Source of the DNA: CAZVYN01 sp964631125
Lineage (GTDB): Bacteria; Eisenbacteria; RBG-16-71-46; CAIMUX01
Assembly: GCA_964631125.1 (NCBI GenBank)
Contig: CAZVYN010000025.1
Location: forward strand, 1 to 50,166
Direction of reading: 5' to 3'
Length of the DNA stretch: 50,166 nt
Below, piece after piece: positions 1 to 8,392 of the stretch. The stretch's first letter is position 1, and each line of letters opens with the position of its first letter. The notes under the pieces were generated by a model. The model did not search any database, was not told the origin of the DNA, and saw only the letters and a program-made list of their open reading frames with translations. The translations under genes and the position numbers were made by a program.

Positions 1-54
1 CGCTTGCAGATTGCCCGCTTGCAGATTGCCCGCTTGCAGATTGCCCGCTTGCAG
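1..54. repeat. 15-bp tandem repeat, about 3.6 copies, inside the fliW 3' end
   Basis: The unit cgcttgcagattgcc occurs three times perfectly (1-15, 16-30, 31-45), followed by nine more bases of the unit (46-54). On the minus strand it is in frame with fliW and encodes the pentapeptide GNLQA. It reaches the window edge, so the real copy number is unknown. Because the unit is a multiple of three, copy changes would alter tail length without a frameshift. Confidence 0.95.
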
Positions 55-501
55 AGCAGCGGAGGTGATCGAGGACGGCAGGAGCATCGGCTGACGGACG
101 GCGAACGCTGGGTTGTAGACTACCACCTGCTTGGCCAGTCGATTGCGGGCGTTCATCACGACCGGGCCCTTCAGGTTTGCGGTGATCTTCCCTCCGCTTT
201 CGGGGACAGACACTAGCACAAAGACAGAGAGACGATCGTTCGGCTCACAGTCGAGGATGTCTCGGTCGGCCTCGCTCAGTGGGATCTCGTACGAACCCGC
301 ATAGAAGTAGCGCGGATCGGCTACGGCGAATCCAATTTCGGGTTCATCCGTGGAAATCAGCCAGAGAAACGGTCGGAATTCTTCCACATCGAGGAAGACG
401 AACTTCCGCAGGTCTTCGAAGCCGAGCAGCCCGTCCGGCAGGTGGATGGCGGCGTCGTCGCGCACTTCGATCTCACCCAGTGACTTCGAACGCAGGATCA
501 T
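1..501 (-). CDS. fliW: Flagellar assembly factor FliW, cut by the left window edge
   Basis: FliW binds newly made flagellin and the translational repressor CsrA, coupling flagellin synthesis to export. From the ATG at 501 the frame is open for 167 codons to the window edge. It contains the family's landmarks: LPDGLLGFEDLRKFVFLD near residue 27, PFLWLISTDEP near 51, and a closing block NLKGPVVMNARNRLAKQVVV near residue 121. After RQPMLLPSS, where FliW proteins normally end (about 130-150 residues), it continues into a GNLQA pentapeptide repeat that runs off the window. It starts 50 nt after flgL, the usual neighbourhood for fliW; csrA would be expected just outside the window. The repeat tail is the odd part; the FliW identity itself is secure. 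Confidence 0.93.
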   Translation of the reverse strand, partial: MILRSKSLGEIEVRDDAAIHLPDGLLGFEDLRKFVFLDVEEFRPFLWLISTDEPEIGFAVADPRYFYAGSYEIPLSEADRDILDCEPNDRLSVFVLVSVPESGGKITANLKGPVVMNARNRLAKQVVVYNPAFAVRQPMLLPSSITSAALQAGNLQAGNLQAGNLQA

Positions 502-551
502 GGTCTTCCCCCTCGAGAACGTCCTCAGCGATCAATCACGGTCAATCGCGG

Positions 552-1463
552 TCAATCCAGATAGTCGAGCAGACTCAGGCTGAGGATCCGTGCGCCCGTC
601 TGCAGCGCGGCCTGCAGCGCGACTTCCTGCTGCTGCAGCTCCATCAGCGCCGCGGGCACGTCCAGATCCTCCAGCCGCGACTTGTCGGAGGCGACGGTGA
701 CCGCGTCGCTCTGCAGGTTCGACTCGAGCCCCTCGGCCCGCAGCATCAGCGTGCCGACCACTCCGTGCGCCGCGACCACCCGGTCGTGATCCGCGTCGAG
801 ATTGCGACCCAGCTCCGCCAGCGATTCTCGATCGTCGTCGCGCAACGCGTCGCGCAGCTCGATCAGGCGTGCGAACAGCTCCTGCCCCTCGCCGAAGACA
901 TCGGACGCCGGCACACGGATGCTTAAGAAAACGTCCTCCCCCACCTGACGAACGATCGGCGTGTCGTTCTCGACCTGCGAGGAGATCCCGACGATCGCCC
1001 CCGCACGGTCGGTTCTCGCGACGAAAGGCTTCTCCAACGAACGGACCCCCCCGAGCAGATGCACGCCGGCGAAGCGCTGATTGCCCAGGTCCAACGCCTC
1101 GCGCACGAGCGCGTCGGCCTGTTCGCCCAAGATGGCGCGATCGTCGGGGCCCAATGACCCGTTGCCCGCCTGCGTGACCAAGACGCGCGACTGGATGACG
1201 ACCTCCTCGATCTGCGTGAGGAGCGAGTCGGTCGCCTCGAGGTGGGAGCGGCCGTTCGAGAGATTGCGCTGGTACTGGTTGATGGCGGCGATGCGATCTC
1301 GGGCGCGCAGCGTCAGCGCCGTGCCGACCGGGTCGTCGGACGGGGCGTGGATGGCCCGCCCGTCGGCCAGGCCGCGCTGCAACTCGCTGATTCGGCCCTG
1401 CGCTCGATTGATCGAGCGGAGGATCGCGCTGTACATCGACTGCGATGGGATTCCGGAGATCAT
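552..1463 (-). CDS. flgL: Flagellar hook-filament junction protein FlgL (HAP3)
   Basis: FlgL forms the second layer of the junction between hook and flagellin filament. The 303-residue protein has the flagellin-like N-terminus (SMYSAILRSINRAQGRISEL, then APSDDPVGTALTLRARD), a coiled-coil-forming helical region, and a helical C-terminus ending with an ALQTGARILSLSLLDYLD segment like the flagellin D0 helix. The length is typical. The ATG at 1463 is preceded by GAGAGG, which lies inside the last codons of flgK (8 nt gap), so the two are probably translated together. It sits between flgK and fliW as in many flagellar operons. Confidence 0.93.
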   Translation of the reverse strand: MISGIPSQSMYSAILRSINRAQGRISELQRGLADGRAIHAPSDDPVGTALTLRARDRIAAINQYQRNLSNGRSHLEATDSLLTQIEEVVIQSRVLVTQAGNGSLGPDDRAILGEQADALVREALDLGNQRFAGVHLLGGVRSLEKPFVARTDRAGAIVGISSQVENDTPIVRQVGEDVFLSIRVPASDVFGEGQELFARLIELRDALRDDDRESLAELGRNLDADHDRVVAAHGVVGTLMLRAEGLESNLQSDAVTVASDKSRLEDLDVPAALMELQQQEVALQAALQTGARILSLSLLDYLD

Positions 1464-1471
1464 GGCGCCTC

Positions 1472-2827
1472 TCAGACCGCGAGCAGGGTCTGGTACATCT
1501 GGTCGATGGTGGTGAAGAGTCGAGCGGCGGCCTGGTAGGCGCGCTGCGACGTGAGCAGACGGGACAGCTCTTCGTCGAGATTCACCCCGATCGTGGCCTG
1601 ACGCTGTCCCTCCAAGGTCTCCAGAGCGGCCGACTCCGCTTCGGCGATGTCCCGCGCCTGCGAGGCGAGGAGACCGACGCCCGAGATGGTCGATCCGTAG
1701 AACTGCGAGAACGACGCGGCGCGCCCCGCCATGACGCGGGCCTCGCGCAGCCCGGCGATCGAGAGGGCGATGTCATTGTCGCCGCTGTCGCCTGAGCTGC
1801 CCGCGGCCACGCGCGAGGGATCGGCGATGAGCGCGGCATCGACCTGGAGCTCGTTTCCTTCGACGCCGCGGAAGAACGGCTCGCGATCCGGGCCGGCGGA
1901 ATAGCGTTCGTTGACCCGTTCACGGATCGCTCGCGCCAAGGAGGTGAGCTGCTGGCGGAAAGCCGGCACGATCTCCTCGCGCACTTCGACCAGTCCACCC
2001 ACGCGGCCGGTCAGTCCTTCGACCGTGTTTCGATCCGAAGCGAAGACGACTTGGCCGCGCACCTGTCCACCGAGGAGACGGATATCGGTGTCGAGCTCCT
2101 GGACTTCACTCCCCTGCACGACCGTGCGCCCCCCGAGGCGCACGACGACCGAGCCGTCGTCCAGGACCATGTGTCGCGCGCCCGCTTCGCGCGCGAGTTC
2201 GTCCAAGAGCCGATCTCGCTGATCTTCGAAGTCGGCCGTGGCGCCTTGCACCGTGTCTTGGCCGCTGACCGCGACATTGATCTGCGCCACCTCGCCCAGA
2301 CTCCGGTTGATGCGAGCGACCAGCTCGACCAACTCGCGTTCGCTCGCATCCACGATCTCGCTCAGGCGCTGGTCTTGACGAACGAAGGCTTCCCCGAGGG
2401 CGACGCCGCGCTCGACCACCACCGATCGAGCGGTGAAGTCCTCGGGTTCGTTCGAGAGGTCGGCCCAGGAGTCCCAGAACGCGTTCATGATCGTTTGGAG
2501 CCCATGGTCCGAGGGCTCGTTCAGGATCGCCTCCAGCCGCGAGAGCCCCCCCGCGCGCGCCTCCCAGCGACCTGCGAGATTCAGCTCGGTGCGGATCTGA
2601 TCGTCGATGAAGGCGTCGCGATGGCGAACGACGCCGGAGAAGCGGACGCCGCTTCCGAGGACCCCCTCGGGGCCGCGCTCGGGATACTCGGTCTCGAGGA
2701 TCGCGCGCCGTCGCGTGAAACCCGGGGTGCTGACGTTCGCCACGTTGTGCCCGGTCACGGTGATCGCGGATTGGTGCGCGAGCAGAGCTCGCCGCGCGAT
2801 CTCGAGTCCTTGCATCAAGCCGGCCAT
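1472..2827 (-). CDS. flgK: Flagellar hook-associated protein FlgK (HAP1)
   Basis: FlgK caps the hook and forms the first junction layer. The 451-residue protein starts with the flagellar rod/hook N-terminal motif ALLAHQSAITVTGHNVANV followed by STPGFTRRR, and ends with the family's C-terminal helix (LSRLLTSQRAYQAAARLFTT, then IDQMYQTLLAV). It is shorter than the enterobacterial protein (about 550 residues), implying a reduced surface-exposed middle domain. The ATG at 2827 has a GGAGGA Shine-Dalgarno site 6 nt upstream. flgN lies 24 nt upstream and flgL 8 nt downstream, matching the chaperone-substrate-substrate arrangement. Confidence 0.94.
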   Translation of the reverse strand: MAGLMQGLEIARRALLAHQSAITVTGHNVANVSTPGFTRRRAILETEYPERGPEGVLGSGVRFSGVVRHRDAFIDDQIRTELNLAGRWEARAGGLSRLEAILNEPSDHGLQTIMNAFWDSWADLSNEPEDFTARSVVVERGVALGEAFVRQDQRLSEIVDASERELVELVARINRSLGEVAQINVAVSGQDTVQGATADFEDQRDRLLDELAREAGARHMVLDDGSVVVRLGGRTVVQGSEVQELDTDIRLLGGQVRGQVVFASDRNTVEGLTGRVGGLVEVREEIVPAFRQQLTSLARAIRERVNERYSAGPDREPFFRGVEGNELQVDAALIADPSRVAAGSSGDSGDNDIALSIAGLREARVMAGRAASFSQFYGSTISGVGLLASQARDIAEAESAALETLEGQRQATIGVNLDEELSRLLTSQRAYQAAARLFTTIDQMYQTLLAV

Positions 2828-2851
2828 CGGTCGTCCTCCGTCTCCGCGTTC

Positions 2852-3358
2852 CTACGCGGCGCGATCGACTTTCCAGGCGAATCGCCGTTCCGTCGGAATC
2901 GCGCCGAGCGCGCCGTAGCCGCCTTCGGCGCTGACGGCGCGAACCGCGACCGCCGCCAGGTCCTGGCGTCTCGCGTTGCACCATTCGGCGTTGCGACGGG
3001 CCACGAAGCCGATGCGTCGCGCGCCGGCGCCGATCTCGTCCCGCAGGCGCCGCGCCTCGGTCACGCTCGCGCGCAAGAGCTCGGCCTGCGCCGAACGCGG
3101 TCCCGCCAACCAGCGCTCGACCGCTTCAGGCCCGGCCAGGTGGAGACTTCGTTGCGCCGCGGCGGCTCGGGCGGTCTCCAGCGACTGTTCCTGGAGCGCG
3201 AGCAGCGCCTGCAGTTCGTCCGCGGGCGCCGCGCGTCGGATCGCGTCCTCGCAAGCGCGTTGCGCCGAGAGCAAGGCGCGCGCCGACTCGATCTCCACGC
3301 GGAGCACAGAGAGGACGGTCGAGAACTCGGAGTCCTCGGAATGGAAAATGGCGGACAA
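2852..3358 (-). CDS. flgN: FlgN-like flagellar export chaperone
   Basis: This is a 168-residue, mostly helical cytoplasmic protein. FlgN proteins are poorly conserved chaperones that deliver FlgK and FlgL to the export gate. The assignment rests on helical character (ELQALLALQEQSLETARAAA; VTEARRLRDEIGAGA), on length, and above all on position directly before flgK and flgL. The start is a TTG at 3358, supported by a strong GGGAGG site about 7 nt upstream; no ATG fits better. The C-terminal part (GYGALGAIPTERRFAWKV) is unlike the usual FlgN end. Family membership is probable rather than proven. Confidence 0.7.
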   Translation of the reverse strand: MSAIFHSEDSEFSTVLSVLRVEIESARALLSAQRACEDAIRRAAPADELQALLALQEQSLETARAAAAQRSLHLAGPEAVERWLAGPRSAQAELLRASVTEARRLRDEIGAGARRIGFVARRNAEWCNARRQDLAAVAVRAVSAEGGYGALGAIPTERRFAWKVDRAA

Positions 3359-3444
3359 AGCAGAACCTCCCTGTTCCTACCTGTTCCTACGTTCGGGTAT
3401 CGGCGGGTGCGCGAGGTCGCTTGACGTCTACGGAGTTCGCGGCG

Positions 3445-4197
3445 CTAGGCGCCGACGGGATCGGAGCGGTCGAAGCGCGCTTTCAGATCGAGCACCCGCT
3501 CGACGTAGTTGCGCGTCTCCGCATAGGGCGGAATGCCGCCGTGGCGCGCCACCGCGCCCGGACCGGCGTTGTAGGCGGCCAGCGCTTCTTCCAAGCCGCC
3601 GAATCGCTGGAGCTGGCGCGCGAGGTACTTCGCGCCCCCCACGATGTTCTGCCACGGATCCTTGGAGTCGTCGACGCCCAGCTCCCTCGCGGTGCCCGGC
3701 ATCAATTGCATCAGTCCGACGGCGCCCGACGGCGAGACCGCGTCTGGTTTCCCGCCTGACTCGACCTGGACGACCGCGCGCAGCAGATTGACCGGCAGGT
3801 CGAAGAGGCGTCCGGCGCGCGCGATCAGATCGTCGGGGAGTGCGGAGGTCGACAGCGCGCGCGGGAGCGGCTTCACGGTGACGGGAACTGTCGCGGGCGC
3901 TGTCGCGGGAGCGGTCAAGCCGGTCGAGGGCCAGGAGGCGGCGAGTCGATCGGCCATCGCTTCGGTCCAGAAGCCGCCGTACGCATCGAGCCCGCTCGTC
4001 TGCATCAAGGCGGCGTCTTCCCCTTCGCTCGGTCGAAAGAGCGCTTCGGTCATCGGACGCAGCAACTCGTAGAGGAGCGCGCGACGAAAATCATGGTCGG
4101 CCCGCTCGGTCGATCGGGCAGCGGGCGCAGTCTCCCCACCGGGCGTGGCCGCGCTGGAGAGGGCGGAGCGGATGGCGTCCACACTCCGCGGAATCAC
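3445..4197 (-). CDS. flgJ: FlgJ-type rod protein fused to a lytic transglycosylase (SLT) domain
   Basis: FlgJ caps the growing rod and opens the peptidoglycan for it. Read from a GTG at 4197 whose TG is shared with the flgI stop (GTGA), the product has 250 residues. Residues about 35-100 contain a rod-binding segment (DFRRALLYELLRPMTEALF, then GLDAYGGFWTEAMADRLA). After a Pro/Thr/Val-rich linker comes an SLT domain with the catalytic Glu in VVQVESGGKPDAVSPSGA, then GLMQLMPGTA and AYNAGPGAV, the three hallmarks of family 1 lytic transglycosylases. Enteric FlgJ instead carries a glucosaminidase domain, so this is the alternative architecture. A longer upstream open frame has no family sequence and lies inside flgI, so I left it out. 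The gene is 86 nt from flgN. Confidence 0.9.
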   Translation of the reverse strand: MIPRSVDAIRSALSSAATPGGETAPAARSTERADHDFRRALLYELLRPMTEALFRPSEGEDAALMQTSGLDAYGGFWTEAMADRLAASWPSTGLTAPATAPATVPVTVKPLPRALSTSALPDDLIARAGRLFDLPVNLLRAVVQVESGGKPDAVSPSGAVGLMQLMPGTARELGVDDSKDPWQNIVGGAKYLARQLQRFGGLEEALAAYNAGPGAVARHGGIPPYAETRNYVERVLDLKARFDRSDPVGA

Positions 4198-5312
4198 AGG
4201 ATCACCAACTCCGCATCGAGCGCGCCGGCCTCGCGCAGCGCCTGGAAGATCGCGATCACATCGCGAGGACTCACCCCGAGTGTGTTGAGCGCGCCCGCCA
4301 GCTCCTCGATCGTGGCCGTTCCCTGGAGCGTGACGAAGTTCCCGCCTTGATCGGTAACCGAGATCTCGGACTGATCGGCGCGCGCGGCCTGAGTCCCCGG
4401 CGGCGAGAAGGGCGCCGGCGGATAAACGTCGGTCCGGTTCTGCACGCGGATCGAGAGATTGCCATGGGAGATCGCCACCGCATGCATCGTGACGTTGCCG
4501 CCGGCCACGACCGTGCCGGTGCGCTCGTTCACCACCACGCGCGCCGGCGCGCCGGTCTCGACCTCGAGTTCTCCGATCTTCGCCATCCATCCGACGGAAG
4601 AGGCGACGGCGGAGTCCGGGAGTTGGATCCGCACGGTGCCCGGATCGAGGGCGATCGCGCCGCCGCCGGTGCGTCGGGTGATGGCGTCGACCACGCGTTG
4701 CGCGGTCGTGAAATCGGGGCGGTTGAGCACCAGGTCGAGCTGGTGCTTCGGCTCGGTCGGGCGAACGACCTCGCGCTCGACGATGGCGCCGGTCGGGATC
4801 CGTCCCACCGTCACCTGATTCTGCGCGACGCGCGTGCCGCCGGGAGAGTCGGCCGAGAATCCGCCGACACTGAGCGGGCCTTGCGCCACGGCGTAGATCT
4901 CACCGTCCGCGCCTTCGAGCGCGGTCTGCACGAGAACTCCACCGCGCAAGCTGGAGGCGTCGCCGATCGAGGAGACGGTCACGTCGAGCCGCGAGCCGGA
5001 GCGCGCGTAGGGCGGCAGGCTCGCGGTGACCAAGACCGCCGCCACGTTCTTGACGCTCATCTCCTCGGGCCGGATGGTGAGACCGACGCTCTCCAGGAGC
5101 GTGCTCATCGAACGCATCGTGAATCCGGTCGACTTCTTGTCGCCGGTGCCGTCGAGGCCGACCACGAGCCCGTAGCCGACCAGTTGGTTCTCGCGCATCC
5201 CTTCGAAGTAGCCGATGTCGCGGACACGCGCGGCCGAAAGCGGTGCGGGGGCGAGCATCGAGCCACCCGCCGCGAGCCAGGCGACGAGCAACGTCGTGAA
5301 CCGGCGGCGCAT
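4194..5312 (-). CDS. flgI: Flagellar P-ring protein FlgI
   Basis: FlgI assembles the periplasmic P-ring around the rod. The 372-residue protein has a signal peptide (RRRFTTLLVAWLAAGGSML, ending near APLSAA) and then the conserved start VRDIGYFEGMRENQLVGYGL and VVGLDGTGD. Other family blocks are KNVAAVLVTASLPPYARSGS, RLDVTVSSIGDASSL and, at the end, VSPRDVIAIFQALREAGAL. The length is typical. The ATG at 5312 overlaps the flgH stop by one base and its own stop overlaps the flgJ GTG. Long read-through upstream is a shadow frame of flgH. Confidence 0.96.
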   Translation of the reverse strand: MRRRFTTLLVAWLAAGGSMLAPAPLSAARVRDIGYFEGMRENQLVGYGLVVGLDGTGDKKSTGFTMRSMSTLLESVGLTIRPEEMSVKNVAAVLVTASLPPYARSGSRLDVTVSSIGDASSLRGGVLVQTALEGADGEIYAVAQGPLSVGGFSADSPGGTRVAQNQVTVGRIPTGAIVEREVVRPTEPKHQLDLVLNRPDFTTAQRVVDAITRRTGGGAIALDPGTVRIQLPDSAVASSVGWMAKIGELEVETGAPARVVVNERTGTVVAGGNVTMHAVAISHGNLSIRVQNRTDVYPPAPFSPPGTQAARADQSEISVTDQGGNFVTLQGTATIEELAGALNTLGVSPRDVIAIFQALREAGALDAELVIL

Positions 5313-5917
5313 CAGAAGATCCACGAGAGCACCCGGTGGAAGAGGCCCGGGCGTCCAGTGCGGTGCACGGCGCCGTTGCCGGCATAGGCGATGCGCGCCT
5401 CTGCCAGATAGGTCGAGAGGATCGTGTTGTCGGCTTGGATGTCTTCGGGCCGCGCCACGCCGTGCAAGGTCAGGCGGTCTTCTTCGCCGTTCACCTCGAC
5501 CAGGCGACTCCCCTCGATCACGAGATGCCCATCGGGCAGGATCTCGATCACGCGCGCCGTCAGCTTGGTCGAGAGCTGTCCCGAGAGACTGACCGCGCCG
5601 CTGCCGGTCGCCTCGTTCTTCGTGCTCGTGCTCGCGCCGAATTCGGGGAGGATCTTCAGCAGACCGGTGCTGGTCTCGGCTGCCGCGTCGAACTTGTGTT
5701 CCTTCTTGGCCCGCAGGCTGGAGCTGTTGCTCCCCTGCGACTGCTCGAAGACGATGACAGTGATCAGGTCGCCGACCTGCATCGCCTTTCGGTTCGTATA
5801 CCGAAGGCCGCCCGGCTCGGTCCAGAGCGAACCGTCGTCGCTCCGGGGGCTCGCCGTCGCCGTCGCCATCGAGATCGCCAGAAGCGTCAACAGCGCGCCT
5901 ATCGCTACTCTCATCAC
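5312..5917 (-). CDS. flgH: Flagellar L-ring protein FlgH, lacking the usual lipobox cysteine
   Basis: FlgH forms the outer-membrane L-ring. The 201-residue protein carries the family core MQVGDLITVIVFEQSQGSNS, an ATGSGAVSLSG segment, LVIEGSRLVEVNGEE and RPEDIQADNTILSTYLAEAR. The N-terminus is a plausible signal peptide (VAIGALLTLLAISMATATAS), but there is no cysteine anywhere near it; typical FlgH is a lipoprotein with an L-x-x-C lipobox. It may therefore be cleaved by signal peptidase I. The first codon is GTG at 5917, overlapping the flgA stop, and the second is ATG at 5914; either could be the start. Confidence 0.94.
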   Translation of the reverse strand: MMRVAIGALLTLLAISMATATASPRSDDGSLWTEPGGLRYTNRKAMQVGDLITVIVFEQSQGSNSSSLRAKKEHKFDAAAETSTGLLKILPEFGASTSTKNEATGSGAVSLSGQLSTKLTARVIEILPDGHLVIEGSRLVEVNGEEDRLTLHGVARPEDIQADNTILSTYLAEARIAYAGNGAVHRTGRPGLFHRVLSWIF

Positions 5918-6684
5918 TCCGTCCCTCCGGTCCGTACGGCCGGTGATTCCATGAGCACGGTTCCCGGCGCGACGACTCGGCCGCGACAGTCGCGCCTCGC
6001 CCCTTCCAGTCGCAGCGCGACCTCATCGTCGAGCCAGCCGTCGGAGCGCACCTGTGCGCGTCCGGCCACCTCGAGCCCGGCCCCGCGATAGATCAGCCGC
6101 ACCCACTCTCCGCTCGCCACCAACGGCGCGGCGGCGACGTCGGAAGGCGAGAGCGCCGTCCCCGCCGCCAGCGATCGACGCGCGATGCCAGAAGGAGGGA
6201 GCGAGGTCTCTCCCTCAGCCGCGGGAATCGATGGCACCTGCGGCGCGGTCCAAGTGAGTTCACGACGAATCTCGGCGGCGCCCAGATCTGCGCCGATCGT
6301 GGTCGCCTTCGCGAGCACCCAGACCTCACGACGACAAGCCACCGCGGCCTCGACCGTGCTCTGCCTGGGTCGTCCTGCCTGCAGGCCGCGCAGTTCGAAC
6401 TTCGCCAGCGCGTTTCCACCGTTGGAAGCCGGAGTGTGCTCGAGCGCTCGGAACTCGAGGCCGTCCCAACGCGCGATCTCGGCGGCCAGAGCCGGAGCGA
6501 TCCGCCACTCGACGCGCGCCGAGTCACAGCCGCAGGCCGAGCGAAGGGTCGCTTCGGCGGCGGCGGTCCACACCTTGGTCGCGGAGGCGACAGGCGCCCC
6601 CGCGCTTCGCACTTCGCCGACGGCGAATGCGAACAGTAGAGAGAGCGGCGGGAGCACTCGTCCCCGCACGAAGAGATCCGCCAT
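5914..6684 (-). CDS. flgA: Flagellar P-ring chaperone FlgA
   Basis: FlgA is a periplasmic chaperone for P-ring assembly. With the ATG at 6684 the product has 256 residues and begins MADLFVRGRVLPPLSLLFAF, a clean Sec signal peptide. The C-terminal half carries SAF-type features: GIARRSLAAGTALSPSDV and VRLIYRGAGLEVAGRAQVRS, then GRVVAPGTVLME. The start is uncertain: an ATG at 6744 has a better GGAGAG ribosome site, and a GTG at 6810 overlaps the flgG stop as GTGA, the coupling style common here. Both would put extra charged residues before the signal peptide. The stop overlaps flgH. Confidence 0.85.
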   Translation of the reverse strand: MADLFVRGRVLPPLSLLFAFAVGEVRSAGAPVASATKVWTAAAEATLRSACGCDSARVEWRIAPALAAEIARWDGLEFRALEHTPASNGGNALAKFELRGLQAGRPRQSTVEAAVACRREVWVLAKATTIGADLGAAEIRRELTWTAPQVPSIPAAEGETSLPPSGIARRSLAAGTALSPSDVAAAPLVASGEWVRLIYRGAGLEVAGRAQVRSDGWLDDEVALRLEGARRDCRGRVVAPGTVLMESPAVRTGGTE

Positions 6685-6806
6685 CGTTCCCCCCCACCAC
6701 AAGGGCAGGCGATTTCGGTTCTCCGGCTGTGTCGTCCTTGACATGCGCCGCTCTCCATCTTCGCGGCCCGCGTTCGCCCGGGCAGAGTTCTGCAACTGAA
6801 TCGGGA

Positions 6807-7592
6807 TCACGCAGGCCGGATGTTGGCCGCGATCCCCATCATGTCGTCGGCGGCCTTGACCGCCTTGGAGCTGACCTCGAACGCGCGTTGCGCGAGGATC
6901 ATGTTGACCATCTCCTCGACCACCTGGACGTTTGACCGCTCCAGCGCGCCCTGCGTGATCGATCCCAGTCCGTTCTCTCCCGGCACGCCCACCTGCGGAT
7001 CGCCGGAGACGCCGGCGTCGCGGAAGACGTTCGAGCCCTCGGCGACCAAGCCGGCCGCATTCGGGAAGCGCGCCAGCAAGATCTGTCCGATCTCGTTCGC
7101 GCCGACCTGGCCCGCCTGCTCGACGAGGATGCGACCGTCGGCGGTGATGGCAATGCTCGACGCGTCGGACGGGACGGTGATCTCCGGCTGGACGACGAAG
7201 CCCTGATGCGTGACGAGCCGTCCCTGCTCGTCCACCGTGAGCGAACCGTCGCGCGTGTAGCCGGTCGTTCCGTCGATCCGCTGCACCTGGAGGAAGCCGT
7301 CCCCTTCGATCAGGACATCGAGCGGGTTCGACGTCACTTCCGAGTCGCCCTGCGTGAAGATCTTGGTCGTGTCGGACGGTCGGCTGCCGTGACCGACCTG
7401 GAGCGGCGCGGAACGGCCGTTTCCTGCGGCGCCGGTGGCCGGTTCGATCGTCTGATAGAGCAGATCCTCGAAGCCGACGCGGTTGCGTTTGAAGCCGGTC
7501 GTGTTCACGTTCGCGAGGTTGTGCGCCGTCGTGTCGAGGTAGAGCTGCTGCGCTCGCATCCCCGCCGCCGCGCTCCGCAGCGCTCTCAGCAT
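6807..7592 (-). CDS. flgG: Flagellar distal rod protein FlgG
   Basis: FlgG builds the distal rod of the flagellum. The 261-residue protein has the rod N-terminal signature (AQQLYLDTTAHNLANVNTTG, then FKRNRVGFEDLLYQTI), the middle domain with LDVLIEGDGFLQVQ and GYTRDGSLTVDEQGRLVT, and the C-terminal helix with LERSNVQVVEEMVNMILAQR and AFEVSSKAVKAADDMM. The length equals the usual 260 residues. The ATG at 7592 follows GGGAGAG. flgF ends 31 nt upstream. Confidence 0.97.
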   Translation of the reverse strand: MLRALRSAAAGMRAQQLYLDTTAHNLANVNTTGFKRNRVGFEDLLYQTIEPATGAAGNGRSAPLQVGHGSRPSDTTKIFTQGDSEVTSNPLDVLIEGDGFLQVQRIDGTTGYTRDGSLTVDEQGRLVTHQGFVVQPEITVPSDASSIAITADGRILVEQAGQVGANEIGQILLARFPNAAGLVAEGSNVFRDAGVSGDPQVGVPGENGLGSITQGALERSNVQVVEEMVNMILAQRAFEVSSKAVKAADDMMGIAANIRPA

Positions 7593-7623
7593 CGGTGGAC
7601 TCTCCCTTTCATCGCTGGGATCA

Positions 7624-8367
7624 CTACTGCGACGCCCAACCGAGCAGGCGTCCGAGGCTCTGGTCCTGGGTCAGGATCGCGCGCTGGTTCGCCTCGAAGG
7701 CGCGCACGAGCGACATCATCTCGATCAGATTGGTGACGGGATCGGAGTTGCCCGCTTCGAGCGATCCCTGGAGCACGCGACTCTCGGGGTCGGCCTCAGC
7801 GCCCGCCTCCGAACGAAGCAGCCCCTGCCCCACGTGGTGCAGCGAGTTCGGATCGGTCAGGCGCACCACGCGCAACTTCCCGATGATCTCTTCGCCCGCG
7901 CGCACCGTGCCGTCGTTCCCCACGGCGATCGCGCGATCGGAAGGAGCGACGATCGGACCGCCGTCTCCCAGGAACGGCGCGCCGCTCCGATGCAGGAGCG
8001 TGCCGTCGGGTCCGCGCAGCATGCCGCCATCGCGCGTGTAGAGATCGCCCGCCTCGCCCTGCACGGCGAAGAAGCCGGCCCCGTCGATCGCGAGATGGTT
8101 CGGATCGCCCGTCGTCTCGATCGCGGCCGGAGTCAGGTCGATGCGCGGCGCCAGCACGAGCGCGTTCGCAGCGCCGATCGATCCGCCCGCGCCGGTCGTT
8201 CCTCCGTTCGAGCCGACGGCGCCCGCGTCTTCCAACTCGCGATGGAAGGCGGAGCGATCCTGTCGGAATCCGACGGTCTGCGTGTTCGCCAGATTGTTGG
8301 CGACGATCTCTTGGGCGCGCATGGCCGGGCCGAGAGCCTCTGCGTTCGCGCGTATGCCTCGCAACAT
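7624..8367 (-). CDS. flgF: Flagellar proximal/distal rod protein FlgF
   Basis: This is a rod protein paralogous to FlgG. The 247-residue product starts MLRGIRANAEALGPAMRAQE and has the NNLANTQTVGFRQ motif, the middle domain with HLAIDGAGFFAVQ and YTRDGGMLRGPDGTLLH, and the C-terminal helix VTNLIEMMSLVRAFEANQRA. The ATG at 8367 is preceded by a perfect AGGAGG site, which rules out the longer upstream open frame. It heads the operon; flgB, flgC, flgD and flgE are not in the window. The call of FlgF over a second FlgG rests on order and divergence from the downstream gene. Confidence 0.88.
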   Translation of the reverse strand: MLRGIRANAEALGPAMRAQEIVANNLANTQTVGFRQDRSAFHRELEDAGAVGSNGGTTGAGGSIGAANALVLAPRIDLTPAAIETTGDPNHLAIDGAGFFAVQGEAGDLYTRDGGMLRGPDGTLLHRSGAPFLGDGGPIVAPSDRAIAVGNDGTVRAGEEIIGKLRVVRLTDPNSLHHVGQGLLRSEAGAEADPESRVLQGSLEAGNSDPVTNLIEMMSLVRAFEANQRAILTQDQSLGRLLGWASQ

Positions 8368-8392
8368 GGGTCGCCTCCTGGCGGCTGGTGAA

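Noticed and set aside
1..54. CRISPR-like direct repeats
   Set aside because: The 15-bp units are contiguous with no spacers and are in frame with fliW.
2051..3424. A 457-codon open frame on the plus strand
   Set aside because: It is antisense to flgK and flgN, with shadow composition and no motifs.
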